Positions 42,314-54,796 of a stretch of DNA of 64,000 nucleotides are shown one piece after another. The stretch spans positions 27,111 through 91,110 of the forward strand of contig CAVWOV010000044.1 of NCBI GenBank assembly GCA_963756715.1, written 5' to 3'. This stretch comes from VAZQ01 sp963756715 (GTDB lineage: Bacteria > Pseudomonadota > Alphaproteobacteria > Rhizobiales > Xanthobacteraceae). Position numbers and translations under genes: made by a program. The notes beneath the pieces were generated by a model. The model was given only the letters and a program-made list of their open reading frames with translations, searched no databases and had not been told where the DNA came from. Every line of letters starts with the position of its first letter. Position 1 is the stretch's first letter.

Positions 42314-43206
42314 ATGACTCAAACCAATCCCGTCGGGCTCATCGGCCTTGGTCTGCTCGGACAGGCGCTGGCGCATCGGTTGACCGGTGCCGGTCTTCGC
42401 GGTTGCCGGCTTCGATATCGATCCGGACAAGACGACGAAGCTCGTCGAACTCGGCGGTCAGCCGGCTCACTCCATCTCCGACCTGGCGCAACGCTGCGCA
42501 CCGATCGTTCTTGCCGTATTCAGCACCGACCAGGTCGAGGACGTGGTCGAACGCGAACTGCTGCCGGTGCTGGGTGACGGATCAAACACGATCGTGCTGT
42601 GCGCCAGCACTTGCGATCCCGACCGTATCGCCGCGCTTAATGCGCGCGTCGAACCGCGCGGGCTACGTCTCCTGGAGACGCCGATCTCCGGTTCGAGCGG
42701 GCAGGTGGCGCGCGGTGAGGGCGTCGGCCTGATCGGGGGCGATCCGAACTATCGCGGCAGAGGTTGAACCGATCCTGCGTGCGTTGTTTCCCACTTACTT
42801 CCACATCGGCAAGGTCGGCGATGGCGGACGCGCCAAGCTCGCTATCAATCTCATCCTGGGCCTCAACCGCGTAGCATTGGCCGAGGGACTTACGTTCGCG
42901 CAGCGGCTCGGGCTCGATCCCGCAGCGTTCCTCGATGTGGCCCGCAAATCGGCCGCCTATTCGCAGGTCATGGATGTCAAAGGCGCGAAAATGGTGGATC
43001 GCGACTTCACGCCCGAAGGCCGCGTTACGCAACATCTCAAAGACGTCCACCTGATGCTGGAACAGGCCGAACGCATCGGTCAGAAGCTGCCGGCGCTCGA
43101 AGTGCATGCCGACGTACTCGAAGCCTGCGTGCGGCATGGCGAAGGCGACTTGGACAACAGCATCGTCGTCGAAGAAATTCGCAGGCGGACGAAGCCAACG
43201 ACGTGA
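42314..43206 (+). pseudogene. 3-hydroxyisobutyrate / 6-phosphogluconate dehydrogenase-like oxidoreductase with two apparent +1 frameshifts
   Basis: Skipping two bases gives 296 residues, the family length. Frame one: MTQTNPVGLIGLGLLGQALA, the NAD(P)-binding glycine motif. Frame two (from about 42395): FAVAGFDIDPDKTTKLVELG and LRLLETPISGSSGQVARGEG, the substrate motif. Frame three (from about 42750): GRAKLAINLILGLNRVALAE with the catalytic Lys, and RDFTPEGRVTQHLKDVHLML. Both shifts are +1, at 42394-42395 and 42749-42752. The family oxidises beta-hydroxy acids. It follows the Ldh2 gene by 87 bases and precedes an enoyl-CoA hydratase, suggesting a small beta-hydroxy-acid pathway. Confidence 0.85.
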
Positions 43207-43347
43207 GGTTGCGGGAAGGAGCCGTCGCGCTTCGAAGCGCCGCCTTGTGCCCGTGCTTGTCGGGGGCATCGACGTCTTTCGATATTTCGTAGCAAAGTAC
43301 ATGAATGGCTGGAACAAGCCCGGCAATGATGAGCGAAAGTTCGACGC

Positions 43348-44124
43348 ATGACTGATGGCGAAGTGCATTACACTCGCGAAGGTGAGATCGCGACCGTGAT
43401 CTTCGACAGGCCGGCGGCGCGCAACGCCATGACCTGGAAGATGTACGAGCAGCTTGGAGAGATCTGTATCCGCATCCGCAACGACGAGGGACTTCGCGTC
43501 GCGGTGTTTCGCGGCGCGGGCGGCAAGGCCTTCATCGCCGGCACCGACATTGCGCAGTTCCAGGCCTTTCGCTCTGGCGAGGACGGCCTCGCCTATGAGG
43601 AGAAGATGGAGGGCTACATCGCGAGTCTCGAGACGCTGCCGCTGCCGACGCTCGCGGTGATCGAAGGGTTCGCGATCGGCGGTGGACTTGCGATTGCGGC
43701 GGCCTGCGATCTGCGCATCGCAACCCCGCCCTCGCGGTTCGGCGTGCCAATCGCGCGCACGCTCGGCAATTGCCTGTCGGTGGCGAACTACGCGCGCCTG
43801 GTCGCTGGGTTCGGCGCCTCGCGTGCGAAACGCATGCTGCTGCTTGCCGAAAATCTCCCTGCGGAGGAAGCGCTGGCGGCCGGTTTCCTCAGCGAGATCG
43901 TCGAACCCGCGAGCCTCGATCAGCGGGTCACCGAAATCGCCGATCGCCTCGCGCACCACGCGCCGATCACCATGCGGGTGACCAAGGAGGCGATCCGCCG
44001 CATTCTTCAGACCGGCCTGCCGGACGGTGGCGACCTGGTGCGCGCCAGCTACGGCAGCGATGATTTCCGCTTGGGCGTGCGAGCGTTTGTCGAAAAGCGC
44101 ACCGCGGTTTGGACGGGTAAGTGA
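43348..44124 (+). CDS. Enoyl-CoA hydratase/isomerase family protein
   Basis: 258 residues, complete. Crotonase features: VIFDRPAARNAMTWKMYEQL at the start, oxyanion-hole residues in KAFIAGTDIAQFQ, VIEGFAIGGGLAIAAACDLR and the C-terminal helix with ITMRVTKEAIRRILQ. The glutamate pair usual for hydratases is not obvious, so isomerase or other crotonase chemistry is possible. It comes 141 bases after the HIBADH-like gene on the same strand and ends 229 bases before a small gene upstream of gyrB. Confidence 0.87.
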   Translation: MTDGEVHYTREGEIATVIFDRPAARNAMTWKMYEQLGEICIRIRNDEGLRVAVFRGAGGKAFIAGTDIAQFQAFRSGEDGLAYEEKMEGYIASLETLPLPTLAVIEGFAIGGGLAIAAACDLRIATPPSRFGVPIARTLGNCLSVANYARLVAGFGASRAKRMLLLAENLPAEEALAAGFLSEIVEPASLDQRVTEIADRLAHHAPITMRVTKEAIRRILQTGLPDGGDLVRASYGSDDFRLGVRAFVEKRTAVWTGK

Positions 44125-44353
44125 CGAAGCACGGACGCGCCTCCCCATCCGGGCGGGCCGGGCTTGAGGGCTTCCGGCTGTAGCCGGCGAGATGAGGCAT
44201 CGCGGCATCGCCGTGGATCGTCCGGGGTTGGGCTCCCCGCCGGCGTAGAACTGATGCCTTGCGGCGATGGCGGATATCGATTTTGGAACGGAGCGCGGGG
44301 CGCGGGATTAACAACAAGAGGGAAGGGCACTGCAGGTCTCATGGAGAGAACGC

Positions 44354-44551
44354 GTGAACGATTGCAATCTCCCTCGCGGTCTCATCGAGAAGCGGTTGCA
44401 GGATGCGATTGATGAACTGCGCGCGGATATCGTGCGGGTCGAATTGTGGGCCTACGCGCTGCAGGCGTTCGCCGAGCCGATTCCGGACTATGTTTCGGAC
44501 TGGAAATTCACGCTCAAGCGGTCGTTGAAAAGCACGCAGAAAGGCGCCTGA
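44354..44551 (+). CDS. Small helical protein of unknown function upstream of gyrB
   Basis: 65 residues from a GTG at 44354 with GGAGAG upstream. The product (IEKRLQDAIDELRADIVRVE, then LWAYALQAFAEPIPDYVSDW) is predicted helical and acidic, with a basic tail. Codon use matches neighbours. Similar small proteins are seen in rhizobial genomes (recollection). No function known. Confidence 0.6.
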   Translation: MNDCNLPRGLIEKRLQDAIDELRADIVRVELWAYALQAFAEPIPDYVSDWKFTLKRSLKSTQKGA

Positions 44552-44593
44552 TTCGGCTCTCTCGCGGGCGCCCCAAAAAGGTCGCTCCCGGCC

Positions 44594-44622
44594 TTGAAAT
44601 TCGATTAAAAACAACTACTTAA
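44594..44622 (+). promoter_or_regulatory. Candidate gyrB promoter
   Basis: TTGAAA (44594-44599), a 17-base spacer and ACTTAA (44617-44622) lie in the only A+T-rich patch before gyrB, about 93 bases upstream of its ATG. Confidence 0.4.
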
Positions 44623-44714
44623 AGCTCGCACTTTGCGCTGTACGGCACTTCGTTTTCGTGTCACACCAAACCCACGTAGCATTGCCGATTCCGCAGTCGA
44701 TTCGAAGGACGTCC

Positions 44715-47147
<2,433 letters not shown>

Positions 47148-47167
47148 GGGGCGCGCGTTCGACCGGG

Positions 47168-48847
47168 TCAGCCGCGCGGCCGGTCGGAATCTGCCAGCAG
47201 CGAATGCAGCTGCGCCACCACCGCGGCGCCTTCGCCGATTGCGCCGCCGACCCGCTTGACCGAGTCCGCGCGCACGTCGCCCACCGCAAACACACCCGGG
47301 ATGTTCGACTCCAATGGCAGCGGACGATGTGCAGCGCGGTCCGCGTGCAGGCCGCCCGGAGCAATCCCGGCGCCGGTCTGCACAAAACCCTGCGCATCCG
47401 TGACGACGCCGCAGCCGTTCAGCCAGCCGGTGGCCGGATCCGCGCCGATGAACAAAAACAAGTTGCGGATCGCCTTCTCCTGCTCCGCGCCGGTCTTGTT
47501 GTTCTGCCAGCGCACGCGCTCCAACTGCCCCTCGGTAGTTCCCGACAAGGCGACGATTTCGGTGTGCGGCAGGAGTTCGATGTTGGGCGCGGCCCCGATG
47601 CGGTCGATCAGATAGCGCGACATGCTGGCCGCGAGGCCCGGTCCGCGCACCAGCATCCAGACCTTGCGGGCAAATCCGGCGAGGAATACGACGGCTTGGC
47701 CAGCGGAATTGCCGCCGCCGACCAACACAACCTCTTCATCGCGGCACATGCGCGCCTCGATCGGCGAGACCCAATATCTGACGCCGCGGCCCTCGAATTC
47801 TTCGAGATGCGGAATGCCGGGCCGGCGATAGCGTGCGCCGGTGGCGACGACCACGGTCGCCGCCTGCACCCGCCGGCCATCCGCCAGTTCCAGCGCCAGC
47901 GGCCGCTCGTTGCAATTAAGCCGCACGACCTCGCTGGGGATCGCCATCTCGGCCCCGAACTTCTGCGCCTGCACGAAGGCGCGACCTGTCAGTGCCTGCC
48001 CTGAGATGCCGGTGGGGAATCCGAGATAGTTCTCGATGCGGGCGCTCGCGCCGGCTTGCCCGCCAAAAGCGTACGTGTCGAAGACAATCGTGCGCAGTCC
48101 CTCGGACGCCGCGTAAACCGCCGTCGCGAGCCCGGCGGGTCCACCGCCGACGATCGCGACGTCGTAGATCCGATCGGGATGATCGTGATGGATCATTCCG
48201 AGACATTGCGCGAGTTCCACCTCGCGCGGATTCCTGAGGATCGCCCCATTCGGACAAATGGCGAGCGGCAGTTCGTCAGGCCGCGGCAGGTAGCGCTCGA
48301 CAATCGCCGCGGCCTCGCGGTCTTCCGCCGGATCGAGCAGTTGATGCGGATAGCCGTTGCGGGTGAGGAACCCCTGCAGGCGCACGACATCCGCGCTGCC
48401 TGCGGACCCGATCAAGGCTGGACCGCCGGCGCCAAACTCGATCAGTGCGACCCGGCGCAGGATCAGGGCCCGCATAATCCGCTCGCCCAGTTCGGCTTCG
48501 GCGATCACCAGCGACCGCACGCCCTCGGGCGGAATGACCAGCGCTTCCACGTCGGTGATCGCATGCACGTCGACCAATATCGGCCCGCCGGACAACTGAC
48601 CAACCTCGGCGATGAAGTCGCCCGGCCCTTCTTCGACAATGGGAGCAAGATGCCCGAGCGGATCGCGCCGCGTAACCGATACAGAACCGGAAACGAACGC
48701 AAACATGCCGGGTGAAATCTCGCCGGTGGCAAGCAGGCGTTCGCCTGCGCGGTAACGCCGAACGGTGCCGAAGCGGCGCAGCCGCTCGATCTCCTCCGCG
48801 CTGAGCTTCGGAAACATCTGCTCGCGGCGGGTATCGATGGTCGCCAT
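47168..48847 (-). CDS. Cyclic-nucleotide-binding-domain / thioredoxin-reductase-like flavoprotein
   Basis: 559 residues. Residues 20-145 are a CRP-type cNMP-binding domain (RYRAGERLLATGEISPGMFA, GPGDFIAEVGQLSGGPILVD). The rest is a thioredoxin-reductase-like FAD/NADPH module: VAIVGGGPAGLATAVYAASE, FGGQAGASARIENYLGFPTG and VVLVGGGNSAGQAVVFLAG. Where thioredoxin reductase has CATC the sequence reads YWVSPIEARMC, so the redox disulfide is absent and it cannot act as a classic TrxR. The C-terminus ends GDVRADSVKRVGGAIGEGAA. It directly follows the Rieske oxygenase gene by 29 bases, suggesting it may supply or regulate electrons for it. Confidence 0.87.
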   Translation of the reverse strand: MATIDTRREQMFPKLSAEEIERLRRFGTVRRYRAGERLLATGEISPGMFAFVSGSVSVTRRDPLGHLAPIVEEGPGDFIAEVGQLSGGPILVDVHAITDVEALVIPPEGVRSLVIAEAELGERIMRALILRRVALIEFGAGGPALIGSAGSADVVRLQGFLTRNGYPHQLLDPAEDREAAAIVERYLPRPDELPLAICPNGAILRNPREVELAQCLGMIHHDHPDRIYDVAIVGGGPAGLATAVYAASEGLRTIVFDTYAFGGQAGASARIENYLGFPTGISGQALTGRAFVQAQKFGAEMAIPSEVVRLNCNERPLALELADGRRVQAATVVVATGARYRRPGIPHLEEFEGRGVRYWVSPIEARMCRDEEVVLVGGGNSAGQAVVFLAGFARKVWMLVRGPGLAASMSRYLIDRIGAAPNIELLPHTEIVALSGTTEGQLERVRWQNNKTGAEQEKAIRNLFLFIGADPATGWLNGCGVVTDAQGFVQTGAGIAPGGLHADRAAHRPLPLESNIPGVFAVGDVRADSVKRVGGAIGEGAAVVAQLHSLLADSDRPRG

Positions 48848-48876
48848 CGTTGATTCCCTGCCGCGACAGCGAAACG

Positions 48877-50189
48877 TCAGTGGCCGTTGGCCCAGGTCGA
48901 CGCCTTGCGCCGCACTCGTCGGTCTTCTGCCAATACGCCTGCCAGCCGTGGGTGGGGCCGATGCCGTCGATGGCGGCTGGGCCGGTGAGGCGTTCGGCGG
49001 ACGTCGGGTCGAGCACCATTAAGGGTTTCCCGCCCTTGTTGGCGGCCTCGATGGCGGTGCGGAGGATGCGCCGGTAGGCGCTGATCGCCTTGTCGGACTG
49101 GCCGAGATGCTCGCGGGTCCGGTTCTGGATCGCGCCCATCGATTCGCAGGCCCACTGGTCGTGCACATTGATGTCGGCGCCCATGCCCGTATAGGTCGTG
49201 TGCTCCTGCTCGTGCGGATCGAAGCCGTAGTCGTTGCTCTTGTTCTTGCGCGGGATGTAGTGCGGCAGTTCGTAGAGTTGCAGGCGCTGGCGCCGCATCT
49301 CGTCCTTGTCGACTGGCGCGCCGAAGCTGGTGAAGATCGCGTACCAGTAATGTCGGGTGTCGTCGATTGGCACGTGCCATTGCGTGATCGTCATCTCGCT
49401 CGACATCGGAATCACGAAGGCATGCGGGAATACCAGATTGGTGACGCGCACATGCGTGCTGGCGTCGCTGATCTTCCGCAAGGTGATGACGCGCATGCCG
49501 TAGTCGGTCGGCTCGACCTCGATTTGCGGGCGCGGATGCTCACGCATGATCCTGGTCATCGGCATGTCGGAGTCGATCGAATGATCGCGGAACAGCTTGC
49601 CGTAACCCTGCGACATGTCCTCGTCCTCGAAGAAGCGGTGCAGAAACGAGGTATGCGCCGGATCGATGCCGACTTCGAGCGACTGCAGCCAGTTGCAGTC
49701 GATCATGCCCTTGAACGCGAAGGTGTGGGTCGCGGGCGCGACGAAGCAGTCGAAGTGCGGCAGCGCGGGCGGCTCGCCGCCGCCCATATACGCGAACAGG
49801 ATGCCGCTCTTCTCGACCACCGGGTAGGCCTTCTGACGGATGTTGGCGCACATTCGGCTGCCTTCCGGCTCGGCCGGCGTCTCCAGGCACTGGCCGGTGA
49901 CGTCGAACAGCCAGCCGTGGAATGCGCAGCGCAGCCCGCCGTTCTCCAGCCGGCCATAGGCCAGATCGGTACCGCGATGCGGGCAGCCGCGCTCAATCAA
50001 GCCGTAGCGGCCCTGGTCGTCGCGGAACATCACGAGGTCTTCGCCGAGCAGGCGCACCGGCTTGACCGGCCGGTTGCCGGCGAACTCATCGACGAGCGCG
50101 GCGGGCTGCCAGTAGCGCCGCATCAGCACGCCCGCCGGCGCATCGGGTCCGGTCCGGGTGATCAGATCATTCTGCTCGGCGCTCAGCAT
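48877..50189 (-). CDS. Rieske (2Fe-2S) aromatic ring-hydroxylating oxygenase, phthalate-dioxygenase type, with a 3' frameshift
   Basis: 437 residues once one lost base is restored near 48914. The Rieske site is CPHRGTDLAYGR with CAFHGWLFD (two Cys-His pairs), and the mononuclear iron ligands are in EVGIDPAHTSFLHRFFED. The C-terminus GPTHGWQAYWQKTDE continues in the alternative frame as VRRKASTWANGH and stops at 48877. Unless repaired, the first frame reads on 600 bases into the next gene. These oxygenases demethylate or hydroxylate aromatic or related acids; a dedicated reductase gene is not adjacent. Confidence 0.85.
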
Positions 50190-50326
50190 GGGATTGTTCC
50201 GTCTCGTCTGCCTGCGACTGAGCGGGATTTTACCGGACGATTGGGCCAGCGAGCTAGCCTAGCCGCCGGGGGAACCTGCTCGCCCCTCCTGGCGTTATTT
50301 CATGTCAGGCACATGGGAGAAAGACA

Positions 50327-50491
50327 ATGCACAAAGAGGACGGACATCCGGTTGAATCTGCCGTCGAAGCCCGCGCCGGCTATCTCGATCATCCTGTGCT
50401 GGTCGTGCTCTGCGTGAGCACGATTGTTGCGGCGCTGGCGCTCGGAGCGGTATGGATCGGGATCACGATGATGGGCTCCGGAACGATTTAG
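50327..50491 (+). CDS. Small single-pass membrane protein
   Basis: 54 residues from the ATG at 50327, preceded by GGGAGA at good distance. The N-terminal half is polar (MHKEDGHPVESAVEARAGYL), then one hydrophobic helix (VLVVLCVSTIVAALALGAVW) and a short tail MMGSGTI. It was found in the gap between the Rieske and NlpC genes, on the opposite strand to both. No family recognised. Confidence 0.6.
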   Translation: MHKEDGHPVESAVEARAGYLDHPVLVVLCVSTIVAALALGAVWIGITMMGSGTI

Positions 50492-50542
50492 GGCTGCTGC
50501 AGTGGAGCCGCGGGCCACTTCGCTACGGAAAGCGACCGACCG

Positions 50543-51520
50543 TTAGGAGTGCATCGGCAGGCGGCGGACGCTGGTAACCTCGCTGCCGGTTGCGCGAATA
50601 CGGGCAATTGCTTCGGCGATACTCTCGACACCGACCGCCATGTGACGCGTAGCATTGGCATGCACGAGCGTCGCCTCGTCGCGGACGATGGCCATGTGGC
50701 CTTTCCAGAAAATGAGATCGCCGCGTCGCAATTGATCGACCTCTTGCGGGCGCGTAATAGCGTTGCCGAGTGCGTGCTCCTGCATGTCGGTGTCGCGCGG
50801 GCAGGGGATACCGCAAGCGGTGAGCGCAAGCTGGGACAGCCCTGAGCAATCGATGCCGAGGCTCGTTTTGCCTCCCCACAAATAAGGTGTGCCGACAAAC
50901 CGTTCCGCGACTGCCACGAAATCGGTCTCCCGGGCCTCAACTGGCGCGAGATGAAGGACCGGCACATGACCGCCGCCGGCGATCGTCGCGAAGGTCTCGT
51001 CGGCGCGTGTGACGGCAAGCTGACAACCGAAGGAAAGAGCCTCCATTGGGGGAAGTTTGATCGAAGGACCCGGATATACGAACGTGCGCAACGCGGAGAC
51101 TTTGTGGGTCAGAGGAGCGCCCGTCGCGCACAGCGTGCTAGCGGGCAGAAATCCAACGTAACCGTCGGCGTCGAGCTGTCCCCATGCCCAGCCGTCCTCG
51201 CTGACGTCGTAAATCATGACCTGCTCGCCCTTCAGCGCCTCGGTCAAAAGCTCGGCATCGTGCGACGGTGACTTGCGCACGGGAGCTTGTGGGGCGCCAA
51301 TTTCGAACGGTTGGCCGTCAACAAACCGCTTGGCTTCGACGACGCCGGCAAGCTGTTTGGCCGCAAGGTCGCGTCGCGCCGGAGTGATGCGCGGGTCGAG
51401 CCCGGCGATTTTCGCCGTGTACTGAACTTCGGCCGGTTGCGCGCGCGCCGCAAGCGGCCAGGCGACAATGCCGCCCAGCAGCGCCACGAATTCGCGCCGC
51501 CTGATCCGGTCGAATTGCAT
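50543..51520 (-). CDS. NlpC/P60 cysteine peptidase with bacterial SH3-like region and a signal peptide
   Basis: 325 residues from the ATG at 51520. The N-terminus (RIRRREFVALLGGIVAWPLA) is a Tat-like leader of the kind usual on other exported proteins of this group, then a linker, an SH3-like region (about 70-180; KSPSHDAELLTEALKGEQVM) and an NlpC/P60 domain with the catalytic Cys in LGIDCSGLSQLALTA and the His in DLIFWKGHMAIVRDEATLVH. It should cleave peptidoglycan stem peptides or similar amide bonds. Relatives I recall start at LDPRITPARRDL without a leader, so the signal peptide may be a later addition. Confidence 0.85.
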   Translation of the reverse strand: MQFDRIRRREFVALLGGIVAWPLAARAQPAEVQYTAKIAGLDPRITPARRDLAAKQLAGVVEAKRFVDGQPFEIGAPQAPVRKSPSHDAELLTEALKGEQVMIYDVSEDGWAWGQLDADGYVGFLPASTLCATGAPLTHKVSALRTFVYPGPSIKLPPMEALSFGCQLAVTRADETFATIAGGGHVPVLHLAPVEARETDFVAVAERFVGTPYLWGGKTSLGIDCSGLSQLALTACGIPCPRDTDMQEHALGNAITRPQEVDQLRRGDLIFWKGHMAIVRDEATLVHANATRHMAVGVESIAEAIARIRATGSEVTSVRRLPMHS

Positions 51521-51601
51521 CCTCTCCCCCGAACCGGAAACCGCCACCGCGATCCCGGTATGAGGGTGGGCCGTGTCCCCGCCCACCCTGCAACTTGAAG
51601 G

Positions 51602-53555
51602 TCAGCCTCGCGGCGGCCGGCGCCGTTCGTGGAACCAGGCGCGATACTCGCTCATCTTCGAGCGTTGCGACTGCGGCGCATGCCGCTTGCACGTCGCCGC
51701 CTCGTCGCTCTTCTCCGGCGCGCCCCAGCGCAACTCGACGCAGTCGTTGACGTTGTACGCCATCTCAAGCTTCGCGACGCGGTCGACCACGTCCTTCATC
51801 GAAAGCGTCCACGCTGACCCGTCGCTACGCGTATAGGCGAACTTGCGCGAGGCGAGCTCTGCGGCCAGCACACCCTCGAGCTCGGCCTTTACGTCCGCGA
51901 CGCTCTTGTTCTTCGGCATGGCGTAGCGGTCGGTCCGACGCGCGACGCGCTCCGGAAACAGGCGCACCACATCGATCGCGATCAGGAGACGCAAATCGCG
52001 AGACGGCGTTGCGAAATCTTCCCATGCGCCGGTGGTTTCGAAGATCGACGCACCATCCGGCATGGACGCGTCACCCTTGCCGCTGTTGAGGAACTTGCGG
52101 CCGTTTTCGACCGAGGTCACGCGCGCGTTCACCTGCTCCTCGAGCGAAGTGATCGCCTCCTTCATGGCGCCCAAGGGATCGAGCGGCTCCGGCGACATCA
52201 CGTCATCCATGCGATCGTAGAACTCTTCGATCTTGAGCTTCGACTGATCGAGCGAAAAATCGCCGTAGTCTTCATTCTTCGCGATCTCGTCGTTGGTCAG
52301 CCGCCGCAGGTTCCCGTTCTTGTCGCTCACGATCGGCCGGAATCGCTTGAAGCCCGGGCTGCCGAGCGCAGGATTGTCGGCGAACAGGAAGTTGCCGCGC
52401 CAGAACCGCTTGCGCGCGACCGTTCCGTCAGGCTGCGCGTCAACGGCGAGGAAGACGCCGGCCGTTCCGTCGGTCTGCGGCACGCGCCGTGCAAGCACCA
52501 GGATGTGGCCGTACGGATCGGCGTACACGGTACCGGGGCGCAGCACGTCATCGTTGAGCGGCACCGGATAGTAGTCGGTGTTATTGTCGGTCGCGCGCGT
52601 GCGCCCCGATCCGGAATGGACGCCGTCGGCGACAGTCTGGCGCACATAATACCCGAAGCCCGGAACCAGCCCCGACGGCCGCCGCGACGCCGGTCTCGCC
52701 GGCGGCGGGACTGATTGGCCGACCATCCCGAACACGGCGGACGCGGTCTTCTGTTCGGGCGGAGCAGGTGGCGGTTCCTCATGCTGAATGTTCCACCACG
52801 AGTGGCAAGTCGGCGGCTGGCCGCCGCCGCCGCGCGTGCACTTCGAGTAGCCGAACGGCAGACCCATCTTGAACGCGAAATAGGCACGCAAGAAGTACGG
52901 CAGGTCGGCGCAGTCGGGCCGGATGAGAAGCTTCATCGAGTCTTCGTTGAGACCCAGATGGTTGAACAGGAAATTGCGCGATTCATCGCGCAACCCGACA
53001 TGCAGCGCCGGCCACGACAGCGTGGCATCGAGCGGCGCATCGAACAGCTTCTCGATCCAAGCGGAATATAGGTTTTCGGTCTCGCGATTCCACTTGTTGC
53101 GGATCGGCCAGATGCTGCCCGACGTCGCGTGCGGCGGCGCCGGTCGATCGGCGCGAACGGCAATCTCGCGCGTGATCGTGCGCACATTCGGCCGGCGCGT
53201 TGGCGCGGGCGAGCTTGGCCTGCCACTTCCCGGCGGCCGGCTTCGCGACTTCGGCAAACCAGAAATACGGCGGGCCGCCGTGCCGGTCGCGCGACGTAGC
53301 AGCGATTTTTCCATCAGGTGCGATTAGCGAAAGTTCGCCTTCGATCGGCTTCTCGGCGGCGAACACGACCCGCAAGGGCGCGCCCTTCCAGGGCGTCAAT
53401 GGTGACGGCAGGACCGCAAGCTCGGCAGCGTCTTCACACTTGCCAGATGGAGTTTGGGCCTTCGACTCGACGGCCGAGTAAAGGAAAGCGAAAGGTGCGC
53501 CTGCGATCAGCAACAATGCCGTCGCGGCAGCATTCAACCTGCGTGCTAGGAACAA
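51602..53555 (-). pseudogene. Large exported protein of unknown function with an apparent +1 frameshift
   Basis: About 650 residues when one base near 53186-53191 is skipped. The N-terminal frame (ATG at 53555, MFLARRLNAAATALLLIAGA) has a signal peptide and a beta-sandwich-like stretch (GELSLIAPDGKIAATSRDRH). The downstream frame runs NVRTITREIAVRADRP to 51602 with no break. Landmarks are FNHLGLNEDSMKLLIRPDCA, CTRGGGGQPPTCHSWWN, and a helical C-terminal part with LSMKDVVDRVAKLEMAYNVN. No domain recognised; similar exported proteins occur in Bradyrhizobium relatives (recollection). It follows, on the same strand, the MepA gene after 198 bases. Confidence 0.7.
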
Positions 53556-53753
53556 TGATCCCCCCTTTCTGCAGACTCCCCTGACCGCAAAAGAAACAAT
53601 ATTGCGAGAGCTTTGGCTGAATGATGGCGAAGCCGGTCGCCGAGCGCATTTATCGGCTCAAACCGTTGGTTCGGCCGACGGATCCCGCGCGTTGGAACCC
53701 CTGAAAACCTATCCGCAGCAAGCATTTAAGGGGCAGCGGCCTGAACATACCGC

Positions 53754-54782
53754 CTAATGCGCCAGCAGCACTTGGCGGCAGGCCGCCGGCAGCTCGGACA
53801 TTTTCGGTCCGGCGCGTGGAACCGACGGCTTGGTGTCCAGTCTCGGGTTATGCTCCGCCTTGCCGAGCCAGGGAGCGAGGTCCTTCTTGCCGCAGCCGTC
53901 GCTCGCCGGTCGCGGCGGCTGCGACTTGCAGTCGGTCTCGCCGGCCGGGCAGCCGAGGCGGACGTGGAAGTGCCAGTCGTGGCCCCACCACGGCTGCACC
54001 TTGCTCAGCCAAGCGCGGTCGCTGCCCGCGTCGCGACACAGCGCCTTCTTGATGGCGGCATTCACAAAGATGCGTGTCACGGCCGGGTCCTCGGCCGCGG
54101 CCTTGATCAGCGCGACGTGGGCCGGCGTCCAAACCTTGGGATCGACGTCCTGGCGGTCTTCGGCGACGACCATTGTCGCCATCATCGGTCTCCCGCTCCT
54201 CGCGCCGAGAGTTCATGGTCGGGCATCTGCGTAAGCCAGATATCCGACATCGAGACCGACCTGATGGCTGGCGTGCCCGGCGAGCAATGGGCCGCCGCGG
54301 GGTTGCGACATGTCGCCGACAAGGAGCCCGCGCCAGCCGGTCTTCGGCGCCTGATCGGCCAGCCGCTCCAGGAATGCCACCAAGTCAGGATGGCCCCAGT
54401 TGCGGTTGCGCGACAGCCGCATCACTTGCCAAGTCTTGCCATTGACCGGCAACGCGACCGCACCGGCAAGACAGCCCTTGGAGTAGAAACCAATGGAGTG
54501 CGCCTCCATCGGCGCAGGCGTCGACTGGCGAGCAAACAGCTCCTTGGCTCGTATTTTTAGACTTTCCGGATGAGCGATCGGCGGCAAAGGCTGAGGATGC
54601 AGCGTCCCGATGTCCTGCGCGTGCCCGGTGCAAACCGGCGAGAAAGCGATGGCGCATACCAGAAGGGCGGCCCACAGCGCGGACGGCGCCCGTAGGCTGT
54701 TGGATTGCTGCATCGGTGCGCCGGCGGCCGAGCGCGCCAGAGGCATCGGAATCGCAACGATTTCCCGCTCATCGAATTGCAT
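53754..54782 (-). pseudogene. mepA: Penicillin-insensitive murein endopeptidase MepA with three apparent +1 shifts
   Basis: Two long pieces lie in the same frame but are separated by a stop. The first (ATG at 54782; a shorter start at 54713 would leave the signal peptide) contains SIGFYSKGCLAGAVALPVNG and LLVGDMSQPRGGPLLAGHAS; the second contains VAEDRQDVDPKVWTPAHVAL and the zinc-site PWWGHDWHFHVRLGCP. Between them the expected DIWLTQMPDHELS and REERET lie in two other frames. Three single-base skips, near 54244, 54205 and 54187, restore a 341-residue MepA. MepA cleaves the D-alanyl-meso-DAP cross-links of peptidoglycan. Confidence 0.83.
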
Positions 54783-54796
54783 CGATCGAGCCCCAA

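Noticed and set aside
44125..44353. Non-coding RNA or riboswitch in the gap before the small gyrB-upstream gene
   Set aside because: Only imperfect GC-rich inverted repeats are seen; no known riboswitch core recognised.
48276..48876. 200-residue C-terminal extension of the Rieske oxygenase
   Set aside because: Created by the -1 shift near 48914; the residues are the flavoprotein gene in another frame, and the true end VRRKASTWANGH is found in the alternative frame.
53556..53753. Hidden gene in the gap between mepA and the exported protein
   Set aside because: No frame with a start, ribosome site and protein-like composition; nothing recognisable.
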